Of a stretch of 64,000 bases of DNA, positions 10,196-21,306 are shown in pieces. The position numbers and the translations under genes are program-made. This DNA comes from Dugong dugon (lineage: Eukaryota > Chordata > Mammalia > Sirenia > Dugongidae): positions 967,501 to 1,031,500 of the forward strand of contig CM057465.1 of NCBI GenBank assembly GCA_030035585.1, in the 5' to 3' direction. Within the stretch, counting starts at the first letter, position 1. Each line of letters opens with the position of its first letter. Under the pieces are notes generated by a model. It searched no databases and had not been told where the DNA came from. It was given only the letters and a program-made list of their open reading frames with translations.

Positions 10196-11181
10196 ATCTG
10201 CTATTGCCATACTCCGCCCGTTCTGGCATCCACTGGGAGTACTCCTTCCCCTCTGGTGTCTGGTTGTGTGTCTGCACAGGGGTTGCCTTGTCGTCCCTCC
10301 GTCCTGGCTCTGGGGTCTCTGCATCTGGCTCCCTCTCAGGCTCCTCTACCACCCTTGTGGCCCCATCACAGCCTCCTCAGCCCCCTGGGCCCTGCTGGGG
10401 AGTGAGGGTCCATCCCCCTATCTTGGCCCTCACTTCTGCTAGGAGGCAGAGGGGGTATGGGAGGGGCTTGGAGGAACCCCAGACGACAGATCTGCTCTGT
10501 GTCCCTAGATGTGGTTGCTTCACGTCCTTCTAACCACAGGTGCTTGTGGTTCAAAACGGAAGAGCCAAGTCTGTCTGTCTGCTGAGAAAAGCCGACAGAC
10601 CCAGGAAGGAGGTGACTCTGGCTGGCTCAGTTCCTTTCTCGGCTTCGGGACTTCCTCACTTGTAGGTGCTCATCAGTGCTCAGATGAGGACTCAAGGGGA
10701 CCCCTCTGCAGACATCAAAGTTCTCCCGCTGGGCAGCTCTCACTTCTCCTGTATCTGTCTTGTGAATATGGACACTCAGCTCTGTCTCCCAATGCAGGGA
10801 GACCATTGGACGCTTTCCAGGCCATAGGTAGGCAATCCTAGGCCACTGCTTGCCTCTCATCTCTCAGGTGTCACTGACACTTGGTGCCTGATGTTCAACG
10901 TCTCAAAAACCATTGTTTCATTAATTCTGTCCTGTTTTCATTTGTTTCAGATGGGATGGCAAATCTAGTCCTGTTACTCCATCTTGCTCAAAGGGAGTTT
11001 TGTTGGAAGCCCTTACTGAGTGCAGTAACACAGTGCTTTGCGAGTTTGGGACTAGAAGGTCTGTGGTTCAAATCCCCTCTCCTGCTTCAGCAGGAGAAGG
11101 TCTCCCTATCTATCCCTCTGTGCTCCTGGACCAGGCATTCCCAACCTGAACTTTGAACCACTGGGGGCTTCGGGTAGAGCC
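10196..11181. other. Mostly unique, with a likely L1 fragment at 10890-11000
   Basis: GC-rich up to 10850. 10890-11000 ('gtttcagatgggatggcaaa') resembles an old L1 3' fragment. No gene seen. Confidence 0.4.
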
Positions 11182-11268
11182 TACATCCATCCATCCATCC
11201 ATCCATCCGTCCGTCCATCCGTCCATCCATCCATCCATCATCCATCCATCCATCCATCCATCCATTTT
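11182..11268 (+). repeat. (ATCC)n microsatellite
   Basis: About 85 bases of CATC/CATCCGTC repeats. Confidence 0.95.
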
Positions 11269-11689
11269 CTTCTGTGGGAACTTGGAGCCTGGTTTGGGAA
11301 GTAAGATGTTTACACAAACGGAGTCGGTGTGCGACCTGAGAGGCCTGGATAAAGGGACCCCTGGGGCTAGGTGCTTGGTGACCAGGTAGCATTTGAGCTG
11401 ATCATTGGAGGAGAGCCATGTTTAGAACACAGTCAAGTGCAAACACCTGCTGTAGTTTCTTAGCGGGACCTCACTGTATCCCGGCAACACCCTTGTTAGC
11501 TATGCAGGGAGGGCCCAGCATTCCCACCATGTGGACGAGGAATCTGGAATTCAGAGGACGAGGCTTGCCTAAAGTCACTCAGGAACTAGAGTCCATTCCA
11601 AAACTAAGGTCTCATTCTTCTAGTTCTGGGTTCCTGACCTCGGAGACCTAATGCTCTTGTGGAACAAGTGCCTCACTATTCTGCATCGC
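11269..11689. other. Unique sequence with a MIR remnant at about 11440-11640
   Basis: 'acaaggaatctgg..gaggcttgcctaaagtcac' type sequence resembles the MIR core in the 11520-11600 region. No gene seen. Confidence 0.4.
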
Positions 11690-11905
11690 AAAGTCCCTGG
11701 TGGTGCACACGGTGAACAGGCTTGGCTGATGACAGAAATGTTGGTGGTTCACTTCCACTGAGGGCACCTTGGAAGAAAGGCCTGTGATCTACTTCTGAAA
11801 AAGTAGCCATTGAAAATCTTGTGTATTACATTTCTACTCTGACACATGTGGGGTCGCCATGAGTTGAATCTACTTGATGGCAGCTGGTACTGGTTGCTCT
11901 GCATC
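11690..11905 (+). mobile_element. AfroSINE
   Basis: Starts 'aagtccctggtggtgcaca', body 'gtgatctacttctgaaaaag', end 'gggtcgccatgagttgaatc' plus 'gatggcagc'. Confidence 0.8.
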
Positions 11906-12119
11906 ACTGGAGGCGAGGCTGTCCTGATTGGCAAGGATGGGGAGGGAGGTGGGCGGCACCAAATGTAAATGACCAGGATGTGTGAGTTTATTACACAACG
12001 TCAGGTTATCCACATGCTTGGCTCTGTCTTTAATCTGCATTCTTGTTGTACGGTTGTAATGACAGCTCCAAATATATTAGGCTCACAAAGGAGGGTGTGT
12101 CTGTGAATTACATGTGAAA

Positions 12120-12260
12120 CAGATTCATCGAATGACTGAGTCACTTAGCCCATGAGCCAACGAATGTGCACTAGGCACCTGCTGTGTGCCTGAGATGGTG
12201 CGAGGTGCTGTTAAGGATACACAAAAGAATAAGACGCCATTTCTGCACGTTGTATCAAGG
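12120..12260 (+). mobile_element. L2 3' fragment
   Basis: 'aggcacctgctgtgtgcctgag' (broken here by a short gap) followed by 'gataca' is typical of the L2 3' end. Old and diverged. Confidence 0.4.
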
Positions 12261-12355
12261 AAGAGCCTGGGCTGGGAGTCAAAAAACCTCTCTTCCAAAG
12301 CCATCACTTATTAGACTAGAATTCCTGGGGAGAGGACTTAGATGTTCCCTCAGTG

Positions 12356-15300
12356 TTGTTGTGGTTGTTGTTGTTAGGTGCTGTTGAGTCAGTTCTTACT
12401 TATAGCGACCCCATGTACAACAGAACGAAACACTGCCTGCTCCTGTGCCATCCTCACAATCATTATGCTTGAGCCCATTGTTGCAGCCACTGTGTCAATC
12501 CATCTCGCTGAAGGTCTTCCTCTTTTTTGCTGATCTTCTACTTTACCAAGCATGAAGTCCTTCTCCAGGAACTGATTCCTCCTGATAACATGTCCAAAGC
12601 ATGTGAGATGCAGTCTCGCCATTGTTGCTTCCAAGGAGCATTCTGGTTGTATTTTTTCCAAAATAGACTCTTTTGTTCTTTTGGCAGTCTATGGTATATT
12701 CAATATTTCGCCAACACCATAATTCAAAGGCATCAATTCTTCTTCGGTCTTCCTTATTCATTGTCCAGCTTTTGCATGCATATGAGGCGATTGAAAACAC
12801 CATGGCTTGGGTCAGGTGCACCTTAGTCTTCAAAGTGATATTTTCGCTTTTCTACACTTTAAAGAGGTCTCTTGCAGCAAATTTTCCCAGTGCAATACGT
12901 CTTTTGATTTCTTGACTGCTGCTTCCATGGGCGTTGATTGTGGATTCAAGTAAAATGAAATCCTTGACAACTTCAATATTTTCTCTGTTTATCATGATGT
13001 AGCTTATTGGTCCAGTTTTGAGGAGTTTTTTTTCTTTTCGAGGTGTAATCAGTACCGAAGGCTGTGGTCTCTGATCTTCATCAGTAAGTTCTTCAAGTCT
13101 TCTTCACTTTCTGCAAGCAAGGTTGTGTTATCTGCATAATGCAGGTTGTTCATGAGTCTTCCTCCAATCCTGATGCCCCGTTCTTCGTATAGTCCAGCTT
13201 CTCGGATTGTCTGCTCAGCATACAGACTGCGTAAGTATAGTGAAAAGATACAACCCTGATGCACATGTCTCCTGACTTTAAACTACGCAGTATCCCTTTG
13301 TTCTGTTCCAACGACTGCCTCTTGATCTGTGTACAGGTTCCTCGTGAGTACGATTTAGGGTTCAGGAATTCCCATTCTTCACAATGTTATCCATAATTTG
13401 TTATGATATACACAGTCGAATGCCTTTGCATAGTCAATAAAACACAGGCAAACATCTTTCTGGTATTCTGTGCTTTCAGATAGGATCCACCTGACATCAG
13501 CAATGATATCAGTGGTTCCACGTCCTCTTCTGAATCCAGCTGGAATTTTTGGCAGTTCTCTGTCGATATACTGCCGTAGCCACTTTTGAATGATCTTCAG
13601 CAAAATTTTACTTGAGTGTAATATTAATGATATTGTTTGATAATTTCTGCATTTGGTTGGATCACCTTACTTGGGAATAGGCATAAATAGGGATCTCTTC
13701 CAGCAGGTTGGCCAGGTAGCTTTCTTTCAAATTTCTTGGCATGGATGAATGAACACTTCCAGTGCTGCATCCATTTGTTGAAACATCTCAGTTGGTATTG
13801 CGTTGATTCCTGGAACCTTGTTGTTTGCCAATGCCTTCAGTGCAGCTTGGACTTCTTCCTTCAGTACCATCGGTTCCTGATCATACGCTACCTCCTGAAA
13901 TGGTTGAATGTCGACCAATTCTTTTTGGTACAGGGACTCTGTTTATTCCTTTCATCTTCTTTTAATGTTTCCTACGTCTTTTAATATTTTCCCTGTAGAA
14001 TCCTTCAACACTGCAACTCGAGGCTTGAATTTTTTCTTCAGTTCTTTCAGTTTGAGTAATGGCGAGTGCGTTCTTCCCTTTTGGTTTTCTACCTCCAGGT
14101 CTTTGCACATGTCATTACAATACTTTGTTTTCTCGAGCCGCCCTTTGAAATCTATTCTTGAGATGGTCTCTAAACTCAAGTGGGATATGCTCAAGGTTAT
14201 ACTTTGGCTCTCGTGGATTTGTTCTAATTTTCTTCAGTTTCAACTTGAACTTACATATGAGCAATTGATGGTCTGTTCAACAGTTGGCCCCTGGCCTTGT
14301 TCTGACTGATAATATTGAGCTTTTCCATCGTCTCTTTTCACAGATGTAGTTGATTGGATTCCTGTGTATTCCATCTGGTGAGGTCTGGGTGTATAGTCAT
14401 CTTTTATGTTGGTGAAAAAAGGTATTTGCAGTGAAGAAGTTGTTGGTCTTGCAAAATTCAATCATGCGATCTCCAGCATCATTTCTATCACCAAATTTAT
14501 ATTCTCCAACTACCAATCCCTCTTCTTTGTCTACAACTTACACTTTCCAATCACCAGTAATTATGAATGCATCCTGATTGCATATTCGATCAATTTCAGA
14601 CTACAGAAGTTGGTAAAAATCTTCAGTTTCTTCATCTTTGGCCTTCGTGGTTGGTGGGTAAATTTGAATAATAGTCGTATTAACTGGTTTTCCTTGTAGG
14701 CATATGGATATTATCCTATCACTGACAGCATTGTACTTCAAGATAGATCTTGAAATTTTTTTTGACGATGAATGCAACATCATTCCTCTTCAATTTGTCA
14801 TTCCTGGCATAGTAGACCATATGATTTTCCAATTCAGAATGGCCAATACCAGTCCATTTCAGCTCACCAATACCTAGGATATCAATGCTTATGCATTCCA
14901 TTTCATTTTTGACTATTTCCAATTTTCCTAGATTCATACTTTGTACATTACACATTCCAATAATTAATGGATGTTTGCAGCTTTTTCTTGTCATTTTGAG
15001 TCATGCCACATCAACAAATGAAGTTCCCAAAAGCTTGACTCCATCTATGTCATTAAGGTCTACTCTACTTTGAGGGGGCAGCTCTTCCCCAGTCATCTTT
15101 TGAGTGTCTTCCTACCTGAGTGGCTCCTCTTCCCGCACTATATCAGACAATATTCCGCTGCTATTCATAAGGTTTTCACTGGCTAATTCTTTTCAGAAGT
15201 AGACTGCCAGGTCCTTCTTCCTACTCTGTCTTAGTCTGGATGCTCAGCTGAAATCTGTTGGCCATGGGTGACCCTGCTGGTAACTGAATACTGGTAGCAT

Positions 15301-15358
15301 ATCTTCCAGCATCACAGCAACATGCAAGCCCCCACAGTACAACAAACGGACAGACGTG
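12356..15358 (-). mobile_element. RTE1-type LINE, nearly full length (about 3.0 kb), inactive
   Basis: Minus-strand RTE-clade non-LTR retrotransposon. From the 5' end at 15358 comes a non-coding leader, then apurinic endonuclease blocks ('NVQSMNLGKLEIVKNEM', 'DILGIGELKWTGIGH' near 14990-14850; 'IISICLQGKP' near 14740), then linker (14194-13952), then RT blocks 'NNKVPGINAIPTEMF' (near 13830), 'AGFRRGRGT' and 'FIDYAKAFDCV' (13603-13379). The catalytic YADD appears as YADN near 13139. The C-terminal part includes 'RRIDAFELWCW' (near 12740). The 3' tail is (AAC)n-like. Pieces of the single frame lie in different phases with stops between them, so the copy is dead. Possible target-site duplication 'cytcagtg' at 12348-12355 and 15362-15369. 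Such frames are often misannotated as host proteins. Confidence 0.92.
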
Positions 15359-15369
15359 TTTCTTCAGTG

Positions 15370-16679
15370 GTGATGGTAATCTCTGATCTGTCTCTTGCAC
15401 AAGCATTGTGAAAATTAAGAGAAGTCGTGTCTGTGCAAGACCTGGAGACCATGAAACACTGTGTGGTGAGGGGCTGTTTCTCCAGTGACCCAGATGTTGG
15501 CTGAGTGAGTGAGTATGAAGAGCGTCAGTGTCGAGCCGCCCATGGGCATGGCAGGTCACTGCAGCCAGAGTGTCCTGGGTTTGAAGTGACTTGGCCAACC
15601 GAGGGCTTTGCTCTCAGAAAGGCTGGGTGGTGTAGCTCATTTTTCATCTGCAGCCCCCGCAGGCGCTAGCCTGTCCTGCCTTCCATGTCTTCCTGTAAGA
15701 GCATCTGTATGGGGGCTGAAGGGGTATCCTCAGGCCTCCACAGGACACGTCAGAGACGAAGCCAAGCCAGGAGCCCTCAAACCATGACTGCTGTTTGTGG
15801 GACGCTGCCCATGTGCCAGGCCTGCATGTGCCCCGTCAGCCCTCAGAGGGACACAGTACATCCTCATTTTACCCTTGCAGCAGCTGAAGCCCAAAGGAGA
15901 TAAGGGACTTTCCCAGAAAGCAGTGGGCAGTGAAGTTTTGGACAGGGACCTGTAGATTTCAAAGTCTCTGCTCTCCGTCATATGCGAAACAGTCCTCTGA
16001 GCCAAGGATGGCAGGGGTCTGGGCAGGGTGCTGCCAGAGGTGGGTGGTGATGGAGACATTGCCAAGGAACAGAGCTGGGTCTGGGTGAGGGGTTACTGGA
16101 CTTAGGGGTAGGCTCAGCATCCTTCCCTTTGGGGACCCTACCCCTCCACTCCACTGGTCCTGAAGGGCTGGGCTGCTTATTTCAGCACTTAACCCCTCCC
16201 CAGTGACCACCTCATGACCAGGCTGGCAGTTCAGAGTGACCTATCCCTCTGGCCAGCAGCTGATTCAGGAACCTTCATGGGACTATCAGTCCTCTTCCAG
16301 CAGAGAGACTATGGGCCAGGGGCTGCGGAACACCAACGTGGAACCACCAGAAGCCTCCTCCCTGGGTCTAAGGAGACCCTTGGAGTATGGGAGAAGGGAG
16401 ACCAGGCAGAGTGGAGTGAAGGAGACAGAGCCCGGGTGCCAGTGTGCGTCCAGACCCACCATGGACTTCCCTTAACTCTCAGGGCAGACGGAGACAGGCC
16501 AGTCCTTGTATGCGGCAGCAGTCAGGGCTGAGGGCAGCCCGGGCAGGACCATAGTCAGTACGCGGACAGTGCCCGCAACTCTCCGGGCTCTGTCCAGGCT
16601 CTGCGAGTGAATGGCCCACTTCAGCAGCGGTGGTTGAGTCTTCAGTCCTTCCCACCGCTCCAACCAGTCTCCTCAGAAT
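15370..16679. other. GC-rich unique sequence, no gene recognised
   Basis: Frames are short and lack domains. Nothing repeat-like was recognised. Confidence 0.45.
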
Positions 16680-16890
16680 CCTAAAAATCCTCAGACATGA
16701 AGGCCAGAAGGACCTTAGAGACCATTAGAGTTGAGGAAGCTGAAGCTCGACCAGGACTTAACCTCCTGGACTAGTTAAAGGAGCCAACGCCAGGTGAGCG
16801 CCTGTGCTGTGCCCACTCCGTGGTGGGTGGTTTACATTCACTCAGCCTCACGACGACCTGAGAGGGATGTACAGCAATCCTGACTGACGT
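16680..16890. mobile_element. MIR-class SINE remnants
   Basis: 'agaaggaccttagagaccat' and then 'tttacattcactcagcctca' resemble old MIR-type SINE cores. Boundaries are uncertain. Confidence 0.4.
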
Positions 16891-16897
16891 CTGCAAA

Positions 16898-17147
16898 GGC
16901 CCGGGGTGAGAGCGTGTCCTACACCACATGACTGCAGGGGTAGGGTGAGGGTGTGTCCTACAGTCCTATACCACATGGCTGCAGACACCCGGGGTGAGGG
17001 CATGTCCTACACTACATGGCTGCAGATACCTGGGGTGAGGGCGTGTCCTACACCACATGGCTGCAGACACCTGGGGTGAGGGCGTGTCCTACACCACATG
17101 GCTGCAGTGGCGCGGTGAAGGCGTGTCTGACACCACACAGCTGAGAC
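16898..17147 (+). repeat. Minisatellite, about 41-bp unit, about 6 copies
   Basis: The unit contains 'ggggtgagggcgtgtcctac' and 'accacatggctgcagacacc'. Two central copies are nearly identical and the edges diverge. Confidence 0.9.
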
Positions 17148-17281
17148 TTGTGGTCCTAGCCTGGTCCAAAGCCTGAGCTCTGCCCACCAGCACCCCAGGT
17201 TCTTCATGCCAGACCCCCCTCCCCCACTGTAGGTTGGAGTACCTCTCTGGGAAGACAGCTCCTCCGGGGTATTCAAGCCAA

Positions 17282-17335
17282 TAGGGTAACTATGAGTCGG
17301 AATCTACTCGATGGCAAGGGTTTTTTTTTTTTTTA
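17282..17335 (+). mobile_element. AfroSINE 3' end fragment
   Basis: 'atgagtcggaatctactcga' followed by 'tggcaaggg' and a T run. Only about 50 bases remain. Confidence 0.7.
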
Positions 17336-17944
17336 GGGTGACCTGGGGAGTCCTTGCAGCTTGTCACAGCCCTTTCCCTCCCCACAGGCCGCCCAGCCCT
17401 CCCACAGACCCTCATGGAGCAGGCTGAGTCCTGCAGAAAGACCATGACAGTGCTACCTCCCTTGATGCCTGTGCTCCTTACCCACATGCCCCCAATAATC
17501 CAACCATGAATCCCACACAAAGATGGAAGCATCACAGACAGGCACGCTCACTCTCACCTGACTGGGGGGCACACCCACTCTAACCTGACTGGGGCAGGGG
17601 CAGGCTCCAGTGAGGCCTTGGGGTGCAAGCAGAGACGTGGGGGAGGCAGGTCTGTGGGATGACATTTCTAGGGTTCTCAGCCCCAGGGTGTCTGATATAT
17701 GAGCACCCATGAAGGGGTGCTGGAGACACGCTCAGGGTTTTCTTCCTGGACCCCAGAAATTGGCAACTTGGCTGGTGGTGGGCTTGCTAGGATTGCTCCC
17801 CTCAGTCCCTCCCGTGGGTGGTGGGAGGTGGTGGTCTCTGAGTTGGAGCCAGTCTCCGGGGAATGTATCAGAGTGATAGGCAGATGGCCATGTGGCTGAG
17901 AGAGGCAGTGTCCAGAGAGCTGAGGCCCAGGGGAGGGAAGTTGT
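17336..17944. other. GC-rich unique sequence
   Basis: Contains two short near-repeats around 17550-17600 ('ctgactgggg'). No gene recognised. Confidence 0.4.
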
Positions 17945-18338
17945 GGATTGAGCTGCATCCTCCCAAAGTATGCATTGGAATCCTGTTCCCTATGCCTGTG
18001 GTAATCGCATCTGGGAATAGGGTTTCTTTGTTATGTTGATGAGGAGGCCATGGCTCCTAAACCTAATCACTTCTGAGGGATAAAAAGAGCAGGCTAGGTG
18101 CAAAGAAAAAAGCAAACACAAACCAAGGAAGGAGACAGAGTACCGGTGATGGTCACCAAGGAACCAAGGGACGCCGAGGCTGCAGAAGTCAGGACGAGGA
18201 CCTTCCCCCGGCGCTGACAGACAGAGTGCCGTCCCCTTAGCCGGGGCCCTGAATTCAAAACTGCAAGAAGATAAACGACTGTTCTTTAAAGCCCCGGCTC
18301 GTGTTTCTGTTGCAGCAGAGCTAGGGGACTGAGACAGG
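17945..18338 (+). mobile_element. Solo LTR, MaLR-like
   Basis: Starts near 'ggattgagctgcatcctccc' and ends near 'ggggactgagaca'. The order of blocks ('gaatagggtttctttgttat', 'ataaaaagagcaggc') matches an ERVL-MaLR-type LTR of the same kind as 27362-28018. A diverged fossil; no internal genes. Confidence 0.65.
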
Positions 18339-19800
18339 GCGGGTGGTCTTGCCAAGGTCAGGGGTGCAGGAGGAATGGGGAATGGACGTGACCGAAGCCC
18401 ATACAAACCCTTATGTTCTCTTCTGAATCTTGAGACACTCCCTGGACTGTCATCCTGCTTTTCTTGTTCTCTCGTGGTCCTGTGAACACACGGGGTTCTC
18501 ATTTTGTCAGCCTCTGTGATTAGCAAGAACGCTCTTCTGGGTAACTGAGCCTGCAGCCCAGAGACATTTGCTTCTGAATATTTCTCTTTGAAAATGAATA
18601 ATTTCCTGGGGTGAGAGCAGACAGACATGGTGCTCGATCCCCCAACTGTGACACTGATAACCTTTGATAACATATGGTGTTCCGTTCCACCGTGCCCCCA
18701 GCCTGTATGACTCCTCATACCCAACACGAACTCAGCAACTGAAAACCCCAGCAGCATCTCGGAGCAGCATCCCGCAGAGTGATGGGAGCAGTGGCGGCAG
18801 GGGACTGCTGGAGCCTGGGATGGATTTCAGGATGGCTGGTCCTCTGCAGGGCCCGATAAGTGTGGATTTATCCTTGAGCAGGTAATGAGAGCTGACACCT
18901 ATTTCTGATGCCACTGTATCACAGCTTGCCCAAGGCAGGGTGGCATTGCCATTCTGAGCAGGCAGAGATGTATTTGCTGAAGGTGAAGATGTCATCTAAC
19001 TGTTGATACCTTTCAAATTAACTTGGCAACATGCCACAAGCAGCCCAGGCTTTTTCCAAATAAATATATACAATGTGAAATTCTGCACTGGGCACGGTGG
19101 CTTGTGATTGTCACGTTGACTCGGCACGCTGCTCTCAGTAATTTACGCTATAGACTCGGGGAATTTGATTTCATGTCATCAAGATGCATAATCAAAACCC
19201 GCTCGAGGCTCTGCCCTTAATTCAGATGTCCACAGCTCACTCAGCCTCTCCCCAACTGCAGGGCAGGAGACACCAGCCCAGGAGCCAATGGTCACTCACT
19301 TCTGGTCTCCAATGGCCCGTCCCCAGCGTGTGCCAGCCCTGGGGCGAGAAGAAGAAGGGCAACAGAGGGCCAGGAGCTGAGCGGGAACAGGGAGTGGGGC
19401 TTGCTGGAAGCAGCTCTTTGTGTCTCTGCAGGGAGAAGTTGTGGGTTATGCAGTGAACCTTCCAAATTTCTCCCACGAGAGCAGAGACAGCGAACGCGGC
19501 TGCGTCTCAGGTGCCCCCCCAGCCCACTGGCTCTTCCTCATGGTGACTGACAAGTGGCTCTTTGAGCTGGGACTGGGCTCACGGGGGTGTCTGGGGCTCG
19601 ATCTGCACAGAGCTGCACCTCTGCCCCACACCTCATACCACTCTGAGAAATCTCCTCCTGCCCCTGACCATGCTGTTGGAGTGGGGGCTGTCTCTTTCCT
19701 CAAATTCTGCATGTTGCCTCTCTCCTGGACACTGTGCCCGGACTGAGAGAGCTCCTGAGCCAGTGTGAGCCCCTCGCAAGGATTTAGAAAATGTTTTCAT
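18339..19800. other. Unique sequence, no gene recognised
   Basis: Mixed composition. 18960-19180 is AT-rich and lacks repeat signatures. No domain or exon structure was recognised. Confidence 0.4.
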
Positions 19801-19955
19801 TATAGTAGCGGTTAAGAGCTCCGCTGCTAACCAAAACGTCGGCAGTTCAAATCCACCAGTCACTCCTTGGAAGCCGTATAGGGCAGTTCTACTCTGTCCT
19901 ATAGGGCTGCTATGAGTTGGAACCAACTTGATGGCACCTAACAACAACAGCAACA
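19801..19955 (+). mobile_element. AfroSINE
   Basis: 'gcggttaagagctccgctgc' head, 'agttctactctgtcctatag' core, 'gatggcacctaacaacaaca' end. Confidence 0.85.
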
Positions 19956-20165
19956 ACCCATCTGCCTTGGTGGTGAAATGGTTAAGTACTTGGTTTCTAG
20001 CCTAAAGGTTGGAGGTTTGAGTCTACTCAGAGGTGCCTCAGAAGAAAGGCCTGACAATCTACTTCCCAAAAATAAGCAATTGAAAACACTATGGAGCACA
20101 GTTCTACTCTGACACACACAGGGTCACTGTGAGTTGGTGTCGACTCCATGGCAACAAGTCTACCC
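19956..20165 (+). mobile_element. AfroSINE, second type (longer body)
   Basis: 'ggtggtgaaatggttaagta' head, 'cctgacaatctacttcccaa' body, 'cactatggagcacagttct' and RTE-like end. It lies directly after the previous SINE. Confidence 0.8.
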
Positions 20166-20169
20166 ATCT

Positions 20170-21060
20170 CCCACTTCAAGAATGATCCTGTAGATGCTTG
20201 AGTTAATTAATATCCCCACCAACCCCACGCCCTCTGGAAAATCTTGTTTTTCACCCCACCCCAGTACCACCTTCACTGGAATAATTTGGAGCAAATACCA
20301 GACATCAGATCATTTCCTTTTAATAAATTCCAAGTGGTACCTCAAAAAGATGAAAACTGTTTTAAAAATGTAAACACAATGTCTTAAAAAAGCAAACAAA
20401 CCAAACAACAAGCCCAAACCCATTGCCATAGAGCCGACTCTGCCTGTAATCTTACAGAAACAGATTACCAAGCCTTTCTTCCTCGGCACTGCTGGGTAGA
20501 TTCAAACAGTCAACCTTCTGGTTAGTAGCTGACAACAAACCATTGGCTCCACTCAAGGGCCTACAATATCATTAATAATTGCCAGTGACTCTTTAATATC
20601 AACAAATATCCAGTCAGTGTACACATTTCCCTGATAACCTCAGTTTGTAAAATGTTGGTTTGCTCAAATCAGGATCCATGTGTGGCCTGCTATGTCTCAG
20701 AATTTTCTTTTTACCTTGGAGTTTACTTGTTGAAGAAACGGACTCACCTGTCCTGCAGCCCTCCCCGCGTTTGAGGTTTTGCTGGCTGCACTCTGCAGTG
20801 TTCAACATGGTTCTCTGTCCCTGTCGATGGTCTTCAGGTTTGGCTTTTTTGGCAAAAGGCAGTCACAGGTGGGCCTGTGCACCTTCCTCGGGGGTGTGTG
20901 GCATCCCGCTGCTCAGTGCCCAGGTCCATTCCTATGTGGGACTTTGCAAGACGGCTATGCTCAGCTCCTGCCAATCCTTCCCGGCTTATTGGCTGCATTT
21001 CTCTGTTCCTTCATCAACTATTCATCTCTCCAAGATAAAATTTGTATAGAAAAGTCAGGT
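20170..21060 (-). mobile_element. L1M-type LINE 3' region, with an AfroSINE inside
   Basis: 'tctttaatatcaacaaatat', 'ggtttgctcaaatcaggatc' and 'tacttgttgaagaaac' are the reverse complement of an old L1M 3' UTR. It is interrupted at 20394-20565 by a minus-strand AfroSINE. Confidence 0.65.
20394..20565 (-). mobile_element. AfroSINE, minus strand
   Basis: 'cccattgccatagagccgac' at the tail side, 'accaagcctttcttcctcgg', and 'gctccactcaagggcc' at the head. Confidence 0.75.
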
Positions 21061-21140
21061 AAGACGTTTAATTCTTCCTTTTTACTTATCAGTTTTCCAA
21101 ATAATGGGCTGCAGCCCTAACGCCTGCCAAGGAGAACCAG
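21061..21140. other. Short unique stretch
   Basis: Nothing recognised. Confidence 0.3.
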
Positions 21141-21147
21141 TGAGGTA

Positions 21148-21306
21148 GTGTCCACACCTGGAGCGGGGAGCCCCCACACCTGGAGCTGGGCATCCTCATA
21201 CCAAGAGTTGGGTACCCCCACACTTGGAGCTAGGCACTCCCATACCAGGAGTAGAGCGCCCCCACACTGGAGCTGGGTGCCCCCGCACCTGTAGCTGGGC
21301 ATGTCC
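21148..21306. repeat. Minisatellite, about 25-bp unit, 6-7 copies
   Basis: Diverged units of 'ccccacacctggagctgggc' plus a few bases. An open frame on the minus strand runs into it but is not a gene. Confidence 0.8.

Noticed and set aside
9708-10442. 244-codon Cys/Val/Tyr-rich frame
   Set aside because: Translation of the (TG)n-rich tract; composition mirrors the repeat.
12389-14994. RT- and endonuclease-like frames as host genes
   Set aside because: They are pieces of an RTE LINE. Such frames are often labelled craniofacial development protein 2-like in automatic annotation.
17990-18757. 255-codon frame on the minus strand
   Set aside because: Much of it is antisense to a MaLR-like LTR; no domain.
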